Below, piece after piece: positions 25,185 through 35,334 of a stretch of 64,000 nt of DNA (its first letter is position 1; each line of letters opens with the position of its first letter). The position numbers were made by a program, and so were the translations under genes. The notes under the pieces were generated by a model, which was given only the letters and a program-made list of their open reading frames with translations, was not told the origin of the DNA and did not search any database. The DNA is from Streptomyces sp. NBC_01460 (lineage in GTDB: Bacteria; Actinomycetota; Actinomycetes; Streptomycetales; Streptomycetaceae): positions 2,914,001-2,978,000 of the forward strand of contig NZ_CP109473.1 of the NCBI RefSeq assembly GCF_036227405.1, in the 5' to 3' direction.

Positions 25185-28100
25185 GTGACGGGGTTCGTCT
25201 TTCTACGGGCGCGCGCCCATCGGCTCCTGCTCGCCGCCGCCTTCCTGGCCGTGCTGCTCACCACCTGCGTGCTGGCCGCGCTGACGGCGTTCTCCGGTTC
25301 GACGGGCGACGCCGCCCTGCGGCACACGCTCACCCACCGCTCCGCGGAGCAGGCCTCTCTGTTCGTCTCCGCCGACGTGGACCGCGAGCGGCGTGAGGAG
25401 GCCGACGCCGCCGTGCGTGAGGCGGCCGGCGACACGTTCGACGGACTGCCGGTGGCCGTACGGAAGCTGGAGAGTTCGGGGCCCTACGCGCTGCCGCGGG
25501 ACCTCCGGGCGCCCGCCGCGCGGCGTGGCCAGCCCGACCTGACGCATCTCGCCTCGCTCGACCGCAGCCGTGTCCGCCTGACCACGGGACGCATGCCGGA
25601 CGCCGGGGGCGGGGGCGCGGGGCGTCCCGTGCAGGTGGCGCTGCCCCGTGCCGCCGCCGAGGCGCTGAAGCTGAAGCCCGGTGTCCGTCTCACCCTTACC
25701 GACCGGCTGGACGAGACACCCCTGCCGATCGAGATCACCGGTCTCTACGAGGCGTCCGACCTGGACGACCCGTACTGGCGGCTGGACCCGCTCGGCGGGC
25801 GCGGTGCCCGGAAGGTCGTCTTCACCACCTACGGCCCGCTGCTGGCCGACCCGGCCGTGCTGGGTTCCGGCCGGGTCAGCGCCGGTCCGGTGTCCTGGCT
25901 GGCCGCCGCCGACTTCCGCTCGGTGACCACCGGCCGGACCGGGGCGCTGCACCGGTCCTCGACGGCCGGACCGAAGGCGCTGTCCGCCTCGGGGGCCCTC
26001 GGGGGCGGCGCCACGGTGAGGACCTCGCTGCCGACCGTCCTCGACGAGATCGAACGGGCCCTGCTCGTGTCCCGTTCCACCATCATGATCGTCGCCGTCC
26101 AGCTCGTCCTGCTCGCCGGGTACACCCTGCTGCTCGTCGCCCGGTTGCTGAGCAGCGAGCGCGGCGGCGAGACCGAACTGCTGCGCGCCCGGGGCGGCTC
26201 CCGGGGCCGGATCGCCTCGTCGGCCGCGATCGAGGCGGTCCTCCTGGCGGTGCCCGCCGCCGTCGTGGCGCCCCTGCTGGCCGGTCCGCTGACCCGGCTG
26301 CTCGCGGAGCGGAGCGAGCTCGGCAGGATCGGGCTGAGGCTCGACGGCGGGGCGGGCGGCACGGTCTGGCTGGTGGCGGGTGCCGTCGCGCTGGCGTGCG
26401 CGCTCGCCGTGGTCGCGCCCGCGCTCACCGCGGGCATGGGCGGGCGCCGGGGCGCCCGCGCCGCGTCGTTGCCCACTCCGGTGCGGGCGGGCGCCGACAT
26501 CGGGCTGCTGCTGATCGCCGGGGTGGCCTACTGGCAGCTCGACCGGCAGACCGGGGCCTCCGGCGGCGGCGCGCTCAGCGGCGACCGGGAGGGTGAGCTC
26601 GGCATCGATCCGCTCCTGGTCGCCGCCCCCGCACTGGCCCTGCTCGCGGGCACCGTCCTGACCCTGCGTCTGCTCCCGCCTGCCGCCCGGCTCGCGGAAC
26701 GCCGTGCGGCGGGCGGTCGTGGACTGTCAGCAGCCCTGGCGGGCTGGCAGTTCAGCCGACGGCCGCTGCGTGGCGCGGGTCCGGTGCTGCTCCTGGTCCT
26801 GTCGGTCGCGATGGGCATGCTGGCCATCGGACAGAGCGCGTCCTGGGACCGCTCCCAGGGTGACCAGGCCGACTTCCGGTCGGGTGCGTCGGTGCGCGTC
26901 GTGGGCACGCTGTCCGGCGATCCGGCGAAGGCCGCGGCGTACACGGACCTGCCGGGTGTGCGGGAGGCGGCTCCGGCGTTCCGCACGACGGCCGACCTGT
27001 CCGGCGGGCGGACGGCCGAGGTGCTCGCGCTGGACACCGCGCACGCGGACGAGCGGATGCTGATGCGCGGGGACCTCTCCGGCGCGTCGTCGCGGAAGCT
27101 GTTCGACGCGGTCGCCCCGCCGAGGACGGCACGGACCGGGGTCGTCCTGCCCGAGGGCGGTGAGCGGGTGCTCCTCGACGTGCGGATCAGGGACACCGCG
27201 GCGCCGGGCGGCAGGTCACCGTCCGGCTCCGCACCGATGGTCAGCGTCCTGCTGGAGGACCGTTACGGCATCGGCTACCGGATCGGGGCGGGAAGGGTCC
27301 CGGTCGACGGACGCGCCCACACCCTGTCCTTCCCCGTCTCTGCACCGGGCGGACTGGCGGTGACCGGCTTCGAGGTGGACGGTGACGTGCCGTCCGCCCG
27401 CTCCGAGAAGCGGCTGGTCGCGGTGACCGGCCTCCGGGCCGTCACCGCGGACGGCGAGCGGCCGGCGCCCCCTTCGGACGGAGTGCGCTGGAGCGCCGCC
27501 ACGACCGTGTCGGAGGGGAGCGAGACCCGTCCCGGGGAGAAGGCCCAGGAGGTCACCGGCTCAGGTGCCGCGCCTGCCTTCCGGTACGACACCGGGGCCG
27601 TCCCGCCCGACGACTCGTTCTTCGGCAGCGGCTCCGCGGTCGGCACCCTCCGGATCACCGCCGTCCGTCCGGCGGCCCCCGTGCTGAAGGCGGTGGCCAC
27701 CGACGCGTACCTGACGTACGCGGGGGCGGAGCTCGGCCAGGAGGTCGACCTCACGCTGGCGGGCAACACGGTCCGGGTGAAGCTGGCCGAGGCGGTGCGA
27801 CAGCTCCCGACGACCGGCCCCGGCACGGCCTCCGACGCGCTCGAAGGCGCACAGGAAGGCACCTCGGAGGTCTCGTCCACCGAGCCGGGCGGCGCCCTTC
27901 TGCTGGACCTCAGGGCGGTGTCTGAGGTGCTCGCCCACCGCTCCGGGGCCACCCTCGCGCCCACCGAGTGGTGGCTGAGCGCGGCGCCCGGCGACGGGCC
28001 GGAGGTGGCGTCGGAACTGCGTGCGCTGCCCGGCATCGATCCCGCGCAGGTACGGGTCAGGGACGAGGTGGCGCGGGAGCTGGCGGACGACCCGCTGGGC

Positions 28101-28526
28101 GCGGGGCCGCAGTCCGCGATGCTGGCCGTCGCGGTCGTGGCCGCCGCCCTGGCCGCCGTCGGATTCGCCGTGGGGCTCGTGGGCTCGCAGCGCGAACGGG
28201 GCGCCGAGTTCGCCGTGTTGCGCGCCCTGGGCGCGCCCCGGAGGGGGCTGGCCCGGATGATGGCGGCCGAACAGGGGGTGCTGATCACCCTGGCCCTGCT
28301 GATCGGGCTCGCCCTCGGGGCGGTGCTCACCAGGGCCGTCGTGCCGCTCGTCGTGCTGACGGGGCAGGCGGCCCGGCCCGTGCCGGACGTGCTGGTGCTG
28401 CTGCCGGCCGGGCAGGTCGCGGTCCTGCTGGCATCGGTCGCCGCGCTGCCGCTGCTGACCGTCGCCGCGCTCACACTGCGCCGCGGTGATCCTGCGGTGT
28501 CGCTGCGCCACCAGGGGGACAACTGA
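25185..28526 (+). CDS. ABC transporter permease, FtsX/MacB-like, large
   Basis: 1113 aa membrane protein. One N-terminal helix (LLLAAAFLAVLLTTCVLAALTAF reads across about 13-35), a large extracytoplasmic domain, a cluster of helices near 300-440 (MIVAVQLVLLAGYTLLLVARLL), a further helix set at about 455-550, a second extracytoplasmic domain and a C-terminal FtsX unit at about 980-1100. LLRARGGSRGRI and LRALGAPRRGLARM are the paired FtsX coupling motifs. GTG 25185 follows GGGGGA. The next permease starts 1 nt after its stop and the ATPase follows with overlap, so the three make one complex. Substrate unknown; lipids, peptides or cell-wall control are possible. Confidence 0.85.
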   Translation: MTGFVFLRARAHRLLLAAAFLAVLLTTCVLAALTAFSGSTGDAALRHTLTHRSAEQASLFVSADVDRERREEADAAVREAAGDTFDGLPVAVRKLESSGPYALPRDLRAPAARRGQPDLTHLASLDRSRVRLTTGRMPDAGGGGAGRPVQVALPRAAAEALKLKPGVRLTLTDRLDETPLPIEITGLYEASDLDDPYWRLDPLGGRGARKVVFTTYGPLLADPAVLGSGRVSAGPVSWLAAADFRSVTTGRTGALHRSSTAGPKALSASGALGGGATVRTSLPTVLDEIERALLVSRSTIMIVAVQLVLLAGYTLLLVARLLSSERGGETELLRARGGSRGRIASSAAIEAVLLAVPAAVVAPLLAGPLTRLLAERSELGRIGLRLDGGAGGTVWLVAGAVALACALAVVAPALTAGMGGRRGARAASLPTPVRAGADIGLLLIAGVAYWQLDRQTGASGGGALSGDREGELGIDPLLVAAPALALLAGTVLTLRLLPPAARLAERRAAGGRGLSAALAGWQFSRRPLRGAGPVLLLVLSVAMGMLAIGQSASWDRSQGDQADFRSGASVRVVGTLSGDPAKAAAYTDLPGVREAAPAFRTTADLSGGRTAEVLALDTAHADERMLMRGDLSGASSRKLFDAVAPPRTARTGVVLPEGGERVLLDVRIRDTAAPGGRSPSGSAPMVSVLLEDRYGIGYRIGAGRVPVDGRAHTLSFPVSAPGGLAVTGFEVDGDVPSARSEKRLVAVTGLRAVTADGERPAPPSDGVRWSAATTVSEGSETRPGEKAQEVTGSGAAPAFRYDTGAVPPDDSFFGSGSAVGTLRITAVRPAAPVLKAVATDAYLTYAGAELGQEVDLTLAGNTVRVKLAEAVRQLPTTGPGTASDALEGAQEGTSEVSSTEPGGALLLDLRAVSEVLAHRSGATLAPTEWWLSAAPGDGPEVASELRALPGIDPAQVRVRDEVARELADDPLGAGPQSAMLAVAVVAAALAAVGFAVGLVGSQRERGAEFAVLRALGAPRRGLARMMAAEQGVLITLALLIGLALGAVLTRAVVPLVVLTGQAARPVPDVLVLLPAGQVAVLLASVAALPLLTVAALTLRRGDPAVSLRHQGDN

Positions 28527-28527
28527 C

Positions 28528-31299
28528 ATGAACGCCGCCAAGCTCCCGGCCGCCTGCGCCCCGTGGGTGCGGACGAGGCTGCGCACCGCCCCCGGCGTCT
28601 CCGCCGCCCTGGCCGTCCTGGTCCTCCTGACCGCCTTCCTCGCCGCGGCGTTCCCGCGCTCCGTGGACGCGTACGAGACGAAGGCGCTGCGCCATGACGT
28701 CGCGTCCGCGCCGCCGGGGCAGAGCGTGCTCGAAGTGGCGACGCCGCCGCCCTCCCTCGGGCGGGCTCCCTCGGTCCGTGAGAGCGCGGTGCGGGAGAAG
28801 GCCCTGTCCTCCGCCCGTGACGCGCTGGTGAAGGCGCTCCCCGCCCCCGCGCGCGCCGACCTGCGCAACTCCTCGTACGGCGTGCACACCACGAAGCCCC
28901 TCGTCGCGGACGAGGCCTGGCTTCCGCGCCCCGATGCCCTTCCGCCGCAGCTCACCTACGCCGCCCCGTCGGCGCTCCCCGGACACAGCACCCTGCGGTC
29001 GGGGCGCTGGCCCGCCGCCCGGGGCCCGGTGACGCTGGACACCCGTGAGGTGGAGGCCGCCGTCACGGAGGAGACGGCGAGGACGCTGAGGATGAAGCCG
29101 GGCTCCACCGTGGCGGTGCCCACCCGGAGCGGGGTGGAACTCACCGTACGGATCACCGGGATCGTCGCGCCGCTGCGGCCGGAGAGCGGCTACTGGGCGG
29201 TCGACCCACTGTTCCGCGCCCCGTCCCTGATCCGGGACCCGGGGTCCCGGACGCCCGTCTTCTACTGGCGGGGGACGCTGCTCCTGCCGCCGGACACGGG
29301 CCCGGCGCTGCTCGCCACCATGGGCGAGCCGGAGCTGTACTGGCGCCTGGCGCCGGACGCCTCCGGGCTCACCGCGGCCGACGTGCCCGCGCTGGCGTCC
29401 GGGATCGCGGCGGTCGAGAACGGCCCCGGTCTGCTCAAGCTGCGCGACGTCGCCGGGCCGAACACCACACTCACGACGGACCTGGACGCGATCCTCGGCG
29501 CGTACACCTCGATGCGCGCCGCGATCGGCCCCGTCGTCACCGTCGCCGCCGTCGGCATCGGCGCGGTGGCCGCCGTCGTCCTGCTGATGACGGGCGCGCT
29601 GATCGGCGCCCGCCGCCACCACGAGCTGGCCCTGCTGCGATCCCGCGGCGGCTCGCTGCGGGGCATCGGCGGGCGGCTGCTGGCCGAGACAGCGGTGGCC
29701 GTGCTGCCCTCGGCGGCGCTCGGACTGCTGCTGGCCGTGCTGCTCGTCGGCGACGCACGCTTCCTGCCGGCGCTGCTGGGCGCCTGCGCCGTGGCGGCGC
29801 TCGTCTGCGTGGCGCTCCCGCTCCGCACGGCTCTGCACCACCGCACGCCGTTGCTGCACGGCGCCCGGGACGACGTGATGGACTCCAGGCCCTCCCGGCG
29901 CCGTACGGTGGCCGAACTGACCCTGCTCGTCCTGGCCGTGGGGGCCGTCGCTGCGCTGCGCCGGCGGGGCACGTCGGCGGGCTCGGGTGCCGATCTGCTG
30001 GTCAGTGCCGCGCCCGTCCTGGTGGGGCTGATCGCCGCGCTCGTCCTCGTGCGGCTGTACCCCCTGCCGCTGCGGCTGGCGGCCCGCCCGGTGGCGCGGC
30101 TGCGCGGCGCGGTCGGCTTCCTGTCGCTGGCCCGCGCGGGCCGGGCCTCGTCGAGCGGCACACTGCCGCTCCTGGCCCTGCTGATCGCGCTGACGACGGC
30201 GGCGTTCGGCGGCTCGGTCCTCGCCGGGGTCGCGGACGCGCGGGACGAGGCGGCGCTGCGGGCGGTCGGCGCGGACGCGAGGATCAGCGGGGAGGGCGCG
30301 CCCTCCCCCGTCCCCGACGGCGTCCTGCGCCAGGTGCGGGCGGTGGACGGCGTCGAGGACGTCGCCCCCGTGCGCATCGAGTACAGGACCGCGCTCGCGG
30401 CTTCCCTGGACGTCAGGTCGGACACGAAGCGCGCCACGCTCATGGGCGTCGAGCCGGAGTCGTACGCGCGACTGGCCCGCGACGGCGGGCTGCCCGCCTT
30501 CCCCGCAGCCTCACTGCGCAGCGGACCCGGGCAGGACGAGGCGCTCCCCGCGGTCGTCTCACCGGCGCTCGCGGACCGGCTCGGTGAGCGTCCGCACACC
30601 ATCCGGTCACAGGCCGGGGACATCACGGTGCGGGTCGCGGCGGTGCTCTCGCGCACCTCCGCGGTGAGCGACGCGGAGTTCCTGATCGTCGACGCGAAGG
30701 GGCTCGCCCTGCCGGAGCCCACGACGCTGCTGGTCACGGGTGCCGCGCTCGACACCCAGCGGCTGCTGGCCGCCGCGAAGAAGGCGGGGCCGGACTTCAG
30801 GGTGGGGCTGCGGGCCGCGGAGCGTGAACGGTTCGTCGACACCCCGATGCAGTCGGGCGCCGAACGGATCTACGGCGCGGCGGTCGTGGCGGGCGCCGGA
30901 TACGCGTTGCTCGCCGTGCTCCTCTCCCTGCTGCAGACGGCCCCGGAGCGCACCACGCTCCTGGCCCGGCTCCGCACGATGGGGCTCACCACCCGGCAGG
31001 GGCGGCGGCTGCTCGCGTTCGAGGCGATGCCGCAGGCGCTGCTGGCCGCGTTCGGCGGGCTCCTCGTCGGCTGGGCGACCATCGCCCTGCTGGCACCCGG
31101 CATCGACCTCGGCTCACTCGCCCTGGCCGGCGCCACGGCCCCCACCACGTACACGGCCACGCTGCGGGCCGACCTCCGGTCGCTGGCGCTCCCGGCGGTG
31201 GGCGTGGTCGTCCTCGCCGCCGCCGTGGCCGGCGTCCAGGCCTGGTGGGCGGGCCGCCGTGGATCGATCAAGGAACTCAGGGCAGGAGACACCCGGTGA
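28528..31299 (+). CDS. ABC transporter permease, FtsX-like
   Basis: 923 aa. N-terminal helix (about 22-45), extracytoplasmic domain, FtsX core at about 330-460 (LLRSRGGSLRGIGG), intermediate helices, a second periplasmic-side domain and a final FtsX set (about 790-910) with LRTMGLTTRQGRRLLAFEA. Its ATG has AGGGGGA 7 nt upstream, and the following ATPase gene overlaps its stop by 4 nt (GTGA). Together with the preceding gene it probably forms a heterodimeric permease. Substrate unknown. Confidence 0.85.
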   Translation: MNAAKLPAACAPWVRTRLRTAPGVSAALAVLVLLTAFLAAAFPRSVDAYETKALRHDVASAPPGQSVLEVATPPPSLGRAPSVRESAVREKALSSARDALVKALPAPARADLRNSSYGVHTTKPLVADEAWLPRPDALPPQLTYAAPSALPGHSTLRSGRWPAARGPVTLDTREVEAAVTEETARTLRMKPGSTVAVPTRSGVELTVRITGIVAPLRPESGYWAVDPLFRAPSLIRDPGSRTPVFYWRGTLLLPPDTGPALLATMGEPELYWRLAPDASGLTAADVPALASGIAAVENGPGLLKLRDVAGPNTTLTTDLDAILGAYTSMRAAIGPVVTVAAVGIGAVAAVVLLMTGALIGARRHHELALLRSRGGSLRGIGGRLLAETAVAVLPSAALGLLLAVLLVGDARFLPALLGACAVAALVCVALPLRTALHHRTPLLHGARDDVMDSRPSRRRTVAELTLLVLAVGAVAALRRRGTSAGSGADLLVSAAPVLVGLIAALVLVRLYPLPLRLAARPVARLRGAVGFLSLARAGRASSSGTLPLLALLIALTTAAFGGSVLAGVADARDEAALRAVGADARISGEGAPSPVPDGVLRQVRAVDGVEDVAPVRIEYRTALAASLDVRSDTKRATLMGVEPESYARLARDGGLPAFPAASLRSGPGQDEALPAVVSPALADRLGERPHTIRSQAGDITVRVAAVLSRTSAVSDAEFLIVDAKGLALPEPTTLLVTGAALDTQRLLAAAKKAGPDFRVGLRAAERERFVDTPMQSGAERIYGAAVVAGAGYALLAVLLSLLQTAPERTTLLARLRTMGLTTRQGRRLLAFEAMPQALLAAFGGLLVGWATIALLAPGIDLGSLALAGATAPTTYTATLRADLRSLALPAVGVVVLAAAVAGVQAWWAGRRGSIKELRAGDTR

Positions 31300-32270
31300 C
31301 ATCATCGACAGAGACCACCCTGGCGGAGCTCGAACAGCGGGCCGCCGCCCGCCGCGACCGGCCGTCGTACGGGCACGACGCGTTGATCGCCTGCGACCGG
31401 CTGGTGCGCATCTTCTCCGCGGACGGCGTCGAGGTGCAGGCGCTCCAGGGCCTCGATCTGCTGGTGACCGAGGGCGAGTTGATGGCGCTGGTCGGCGCGT
31501 CGGGCAGCGGGAAGTCGACCCTGATGAACATCCTGGCGGGCTTGGACGTGCCCACGGCCGGCTCGGCGAAGGTCGCGGGCGGCGATCTGCTGGCGATGGG
31601 GCAGAAGGAGCGGCTGCGCTACCGCCGCGACGTCGTGGGGTTCGTCTGGCAGCAGACCTCGCGCAATCTGCTGTCGTACCTGACGGCCGTTCAGAACGTC
31701 ACGCTGCCCATGCAGCTGCGCGGTGGCGGGCGGAACCGTGAACGGGCCGCGCGGGCCGATTCGTTGCTGGAGATGCTCGATGTCGGTGACTGCCGCGACC
31801 GCCGTCCCGCCCAGATGTCCGGCGGCCAGCAGCAGCGGGTGGCGATCGCGGTCGCCCTGGCCAACAACCCCTCGGTGCTGCTCGCCGACGAACCGACCGG
31901 CGAGCTGGACTCCGCGACGGGCGAGCAGGTGTTCGCCGCGTTCCGCCGCGCCAACGAGGAGCTCGGCACGACGATCGTGATCGTCACGCACGACCAGGCG
32001 GTGGCGAACGAGGTGCGCCGTACGGTCGCGATCCGCGACGGCCGTACGTCCTCCGAGGTGCTGCGGCGCACCGAGGTGGACGCGGTGACGGGGCAGGAGT
32101 CCCAGGTGGCGCGGGAGTACGCGATGCTCGACCGGGCGGGCCGGCTGCAGCTGCCCGCGGAGTACACCGCGGCGCTGGGCATGGAGCACCGGGTGATGCT
32201 CGAGCTGGAGCAGGACCACATCGGGGTGTGGCCGGACGCGCCCGAGGAGCGGGACGCGCCGAAGGAGTAG
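31296..32270 (+). CDS. ABC transporter ATP-binding protein (LolD/MacB type)
   Basis: 324 aa cytoplasmic ATPase. Walker A GASGSGKST (about residue 66), Q-loop in FVWQQTSRNLL, signature MSGGQQQR, Walker B VLLADEPTGELDS and switch His in VTHDQ. All catalytic residues are intact. A C-terminal extension of about 60 residues carries EYAMLDRAGRLQLPAEY, seen in actinobacterial relatives that work with FtsX-type permeases. GTG 31296 overlaps the upstream stop and has GGAG 8 nt upstream. Ends the operon; it converges with the minus-strand gene ending at 32343. The gap has two direct copies of CGGAACGCGTCG (32286 and 32304). Confidence 0.9.
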   Translation: MTSSTETTLAELEQRAAARRDRPSYGHDALIACDRLVRIFSADGVEVQALQGLDLLVTEGELMALVGASGSGKSTLMNILAGLDVPTAGSAKVAGGDLLAMGQKERLRYRRDVVGFVWQQTSRNLLSYLTAVQNVTLPMQLRGGGRNRERAARADSLLEMLDVGDCRDRRPAQMSGGQQQRVAIAVALANNPSVLLADEPTGELDSATGEQVFAAFRRANEELGTTIVIVTHDQAVANEVRRTVAIRDGRTSSEVLRRTEVDAVTGQESQVAREYAMLDRAGRLQLPAEYTAALGMEHRVMLELEQDHIGVWPDAPEERDAPKE

Positions 32271-32342
32271 ACCGCGTCCATCAGACGGAACGCGTCGGCC
32301 AGGCGGAACGCGTCGTCGGAGAAGCGGGCGCTCCGCTCCGCC

Positions 32343-33038
32343 TCAGACGGTGCCGACGGTCACGGCGAGCGTGCCGAGGCCACCGCCCGCGCCCCGCAGG
32401 GCCACCGACCCGAAGGGCGTGCGCAGTCGCAGCCAGGGTCCGGCCGTGAGCAGGGTGACGGGGAAGTCGGGGGCGGGGCGCAGGAAGCCGAGGGACTGGG
32501 CGGCGTGCACGGCGCGCAGCGGGAGCTCCGTGTCCCCGACCGTCCGGGACCAGATGTCGCGGCCGATCACGTCGCGTTCCGCGCGGGTGCGCCGGTCCTC
32601 GGGGAGTGCCGCGTCCCGGGCCCGGAATTCGGCCACGGCGTCCGTGAGGCCGGTGCGCAGGTCGAGGGGGCCCGGCAGCCCGGGGCGTTCCCTCCATCCG
32701 CCGCGGGGCGGCAGCATCCCCGCCCACGGCGGCCCGGTGACCGGTGTGGGCAGGGCGCTCACGCCGGGCGCCTCCCCGGCACCGTCCGTGTCCACCGCTT
32801 CGAGGAGCTCGCCGGCCGAGACCGTGACGTCGAGGTCGTGGATCCCGGACAGCCGGACCGTGCGGATCGCGAGGACCTCGAACGACGGCGGCCGGCCGAA
32901 GACGGCCAGCGCGCCGCCGCCCGCCTGGAGGCGGACGGCGGCGGCCCGGTCGTAGTGCAGGAGCCTGCCGAGGAAGGCGGCGAGATCCGCCGCCTCCCTC
33001 GCGTCGGCGAACCTCAGCGACCGTACGGGCACAGTCAT
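32343..33038 (-). CDS. Conserved protein of unknown function, coupled to thioesterase gene
   Basis: 231 aa, no signal peptide, no membrane helix, no family recognised. Arg/Leu/Gly-rich; the middle part (GPPWAGMLPPRGGW to AEFRARDAALPEDRRTR) is Pro- and Arg-rich and the C-terminus is beta-like (LLTAGPWLRLRTPFGSVALRG). Its ATG at 33038 overlaps the thioesterase stop (ATGA), so it is the third gene of an ettA-thioesterase-unknown operon. Coding is supported by codon bias and coupling only. Confidence 0.68.
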   Translation of the reverse strand: MTVPVRSLRFADAREAADLAAFLGRLLHYDRAAAVRLQAGGGALAVFGRPPSFEVLAIRTVRLSGIHDLDVTVSAGELLEAVDTDGAGEAPGVSALPTPVTGPPWAGMLPPRGGWRERPGLPGPLDLRTGLTDAVAEFRARDAALPEDRRTRAERDVIGRDIWSRTVGDTELPLRAVHAAQSLGFLRPAPDFPVTLLTAGPWLRLRTPFGSVALRGAGGGLGTLAVTVGTV

Positions 33039-33457
33039 GCGACGGCGGGCTCCTGGTCGAGGTACTCCTGGAGGAAGAGCTTCTCCTCGGCGGTGATCCG
33101 CCGGGGCCGCTCCGCAGCCAGGTCGTAGGGCACGACGACCGTCGACGCCCGGACGTAGAGCTGCTCGGGATCCTTGACCTCGTACGCGATCGTCAGCGAC
33201 GCCGCGCTGATCTTCGTGACCCAGGACTCGATGGTCACCGGCGCGTGCCGGTGGACCAGCGGGCGCACGTAGTCGATCTCGTGCCGGGCCACGACGGATC
33301 CGCCGGCGAAGGACGGCGAGCCGTCCCCCGGCGCCAGCCGGAACATGAAGTCGATGCGCGCCTCCTCCAGGTAGCGGAGGAAGACCACGTTGTTCACGTG
33401 GCCGAAGGCATCCATGTCCGACCAGCGCAGCGGGCAGCTGTAGATGTGACGGGCCAA
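33035..33457 (-). CDS. Acyl-CoA thioesterase, hotdog fold (4HBT type)
   Basis: 140 aa. WSDMDAFGHVNNVVFLRYLEEAR carries the 4-hydroxybenzoyl-CoA-thioesterase motif (split here at the Asp-x-Phe-Gly-His-Val-Asn-Asn core) with the catalytic Asp. The remaining strands (VARHEIDYVRPL, VTIESWVTKI) fit the hotdog fold. It hydrolyses acyl-CoA or acyl thioesters in the cytoplasm; the physiological substrate is unknown. TTG at 33457 is chosen: it gives the usual N-terminus (ARHIYSCPLRW), lies 5 nt after the ettA stop and has GAGG 9 nt upstream. The frame stays open upstream inside ettA. Confidence 0.85.
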   Translation of the reverse strand: MARHIYSCPLRWSDMDAFGHVNNVVFLRYLEEARIDFMFRLAPGDGSPSFAGGSVVARHEIDYVRPLVHRHAPVTIESWVTKISAASLTIAYEVKDPEQLYVRASTVVVPYDLAAERPRRITAEEKLFLQEYLDQEPAVA

Positions 33458-33462
33458 GTCGA

Positions 33463-35127
<1,665 letters not shown>

Positions 35128-35267
35128 GAGAAACCGTCCGGCAGCAATAGAGGTGTGGGCAGATACACCCATCTTGCCTGACGTCCGCGCCCGGAAGGAA
35201 ACCCGTCCGGTCCCCGGTACGGCCCCGGCACGCCCCCGCCGGCCCCCGCCGGGAGCCCCGGGAACGC

Positions 35268-35303
35268 GAAGTGCCTGGTACGGGGGTCCGTACCAGGCAC
35301 TTC
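35268..35303 (-). terminator. Terminator after the thioester surface protein gene
   Basis: Perfect 16-bp arms, GAAGTGCCTGGTACGG (35268-35283) and its complement (35288-35303), with a 4-nt loop. It lies 32 nt past the stop of the minus-strand surface-protein gene and ahead of ettA. Confidence 0.85.
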
Positions 35304-35334
35304 ACCGGCGCATTCCCGCTGCGCCTGTGCTCAG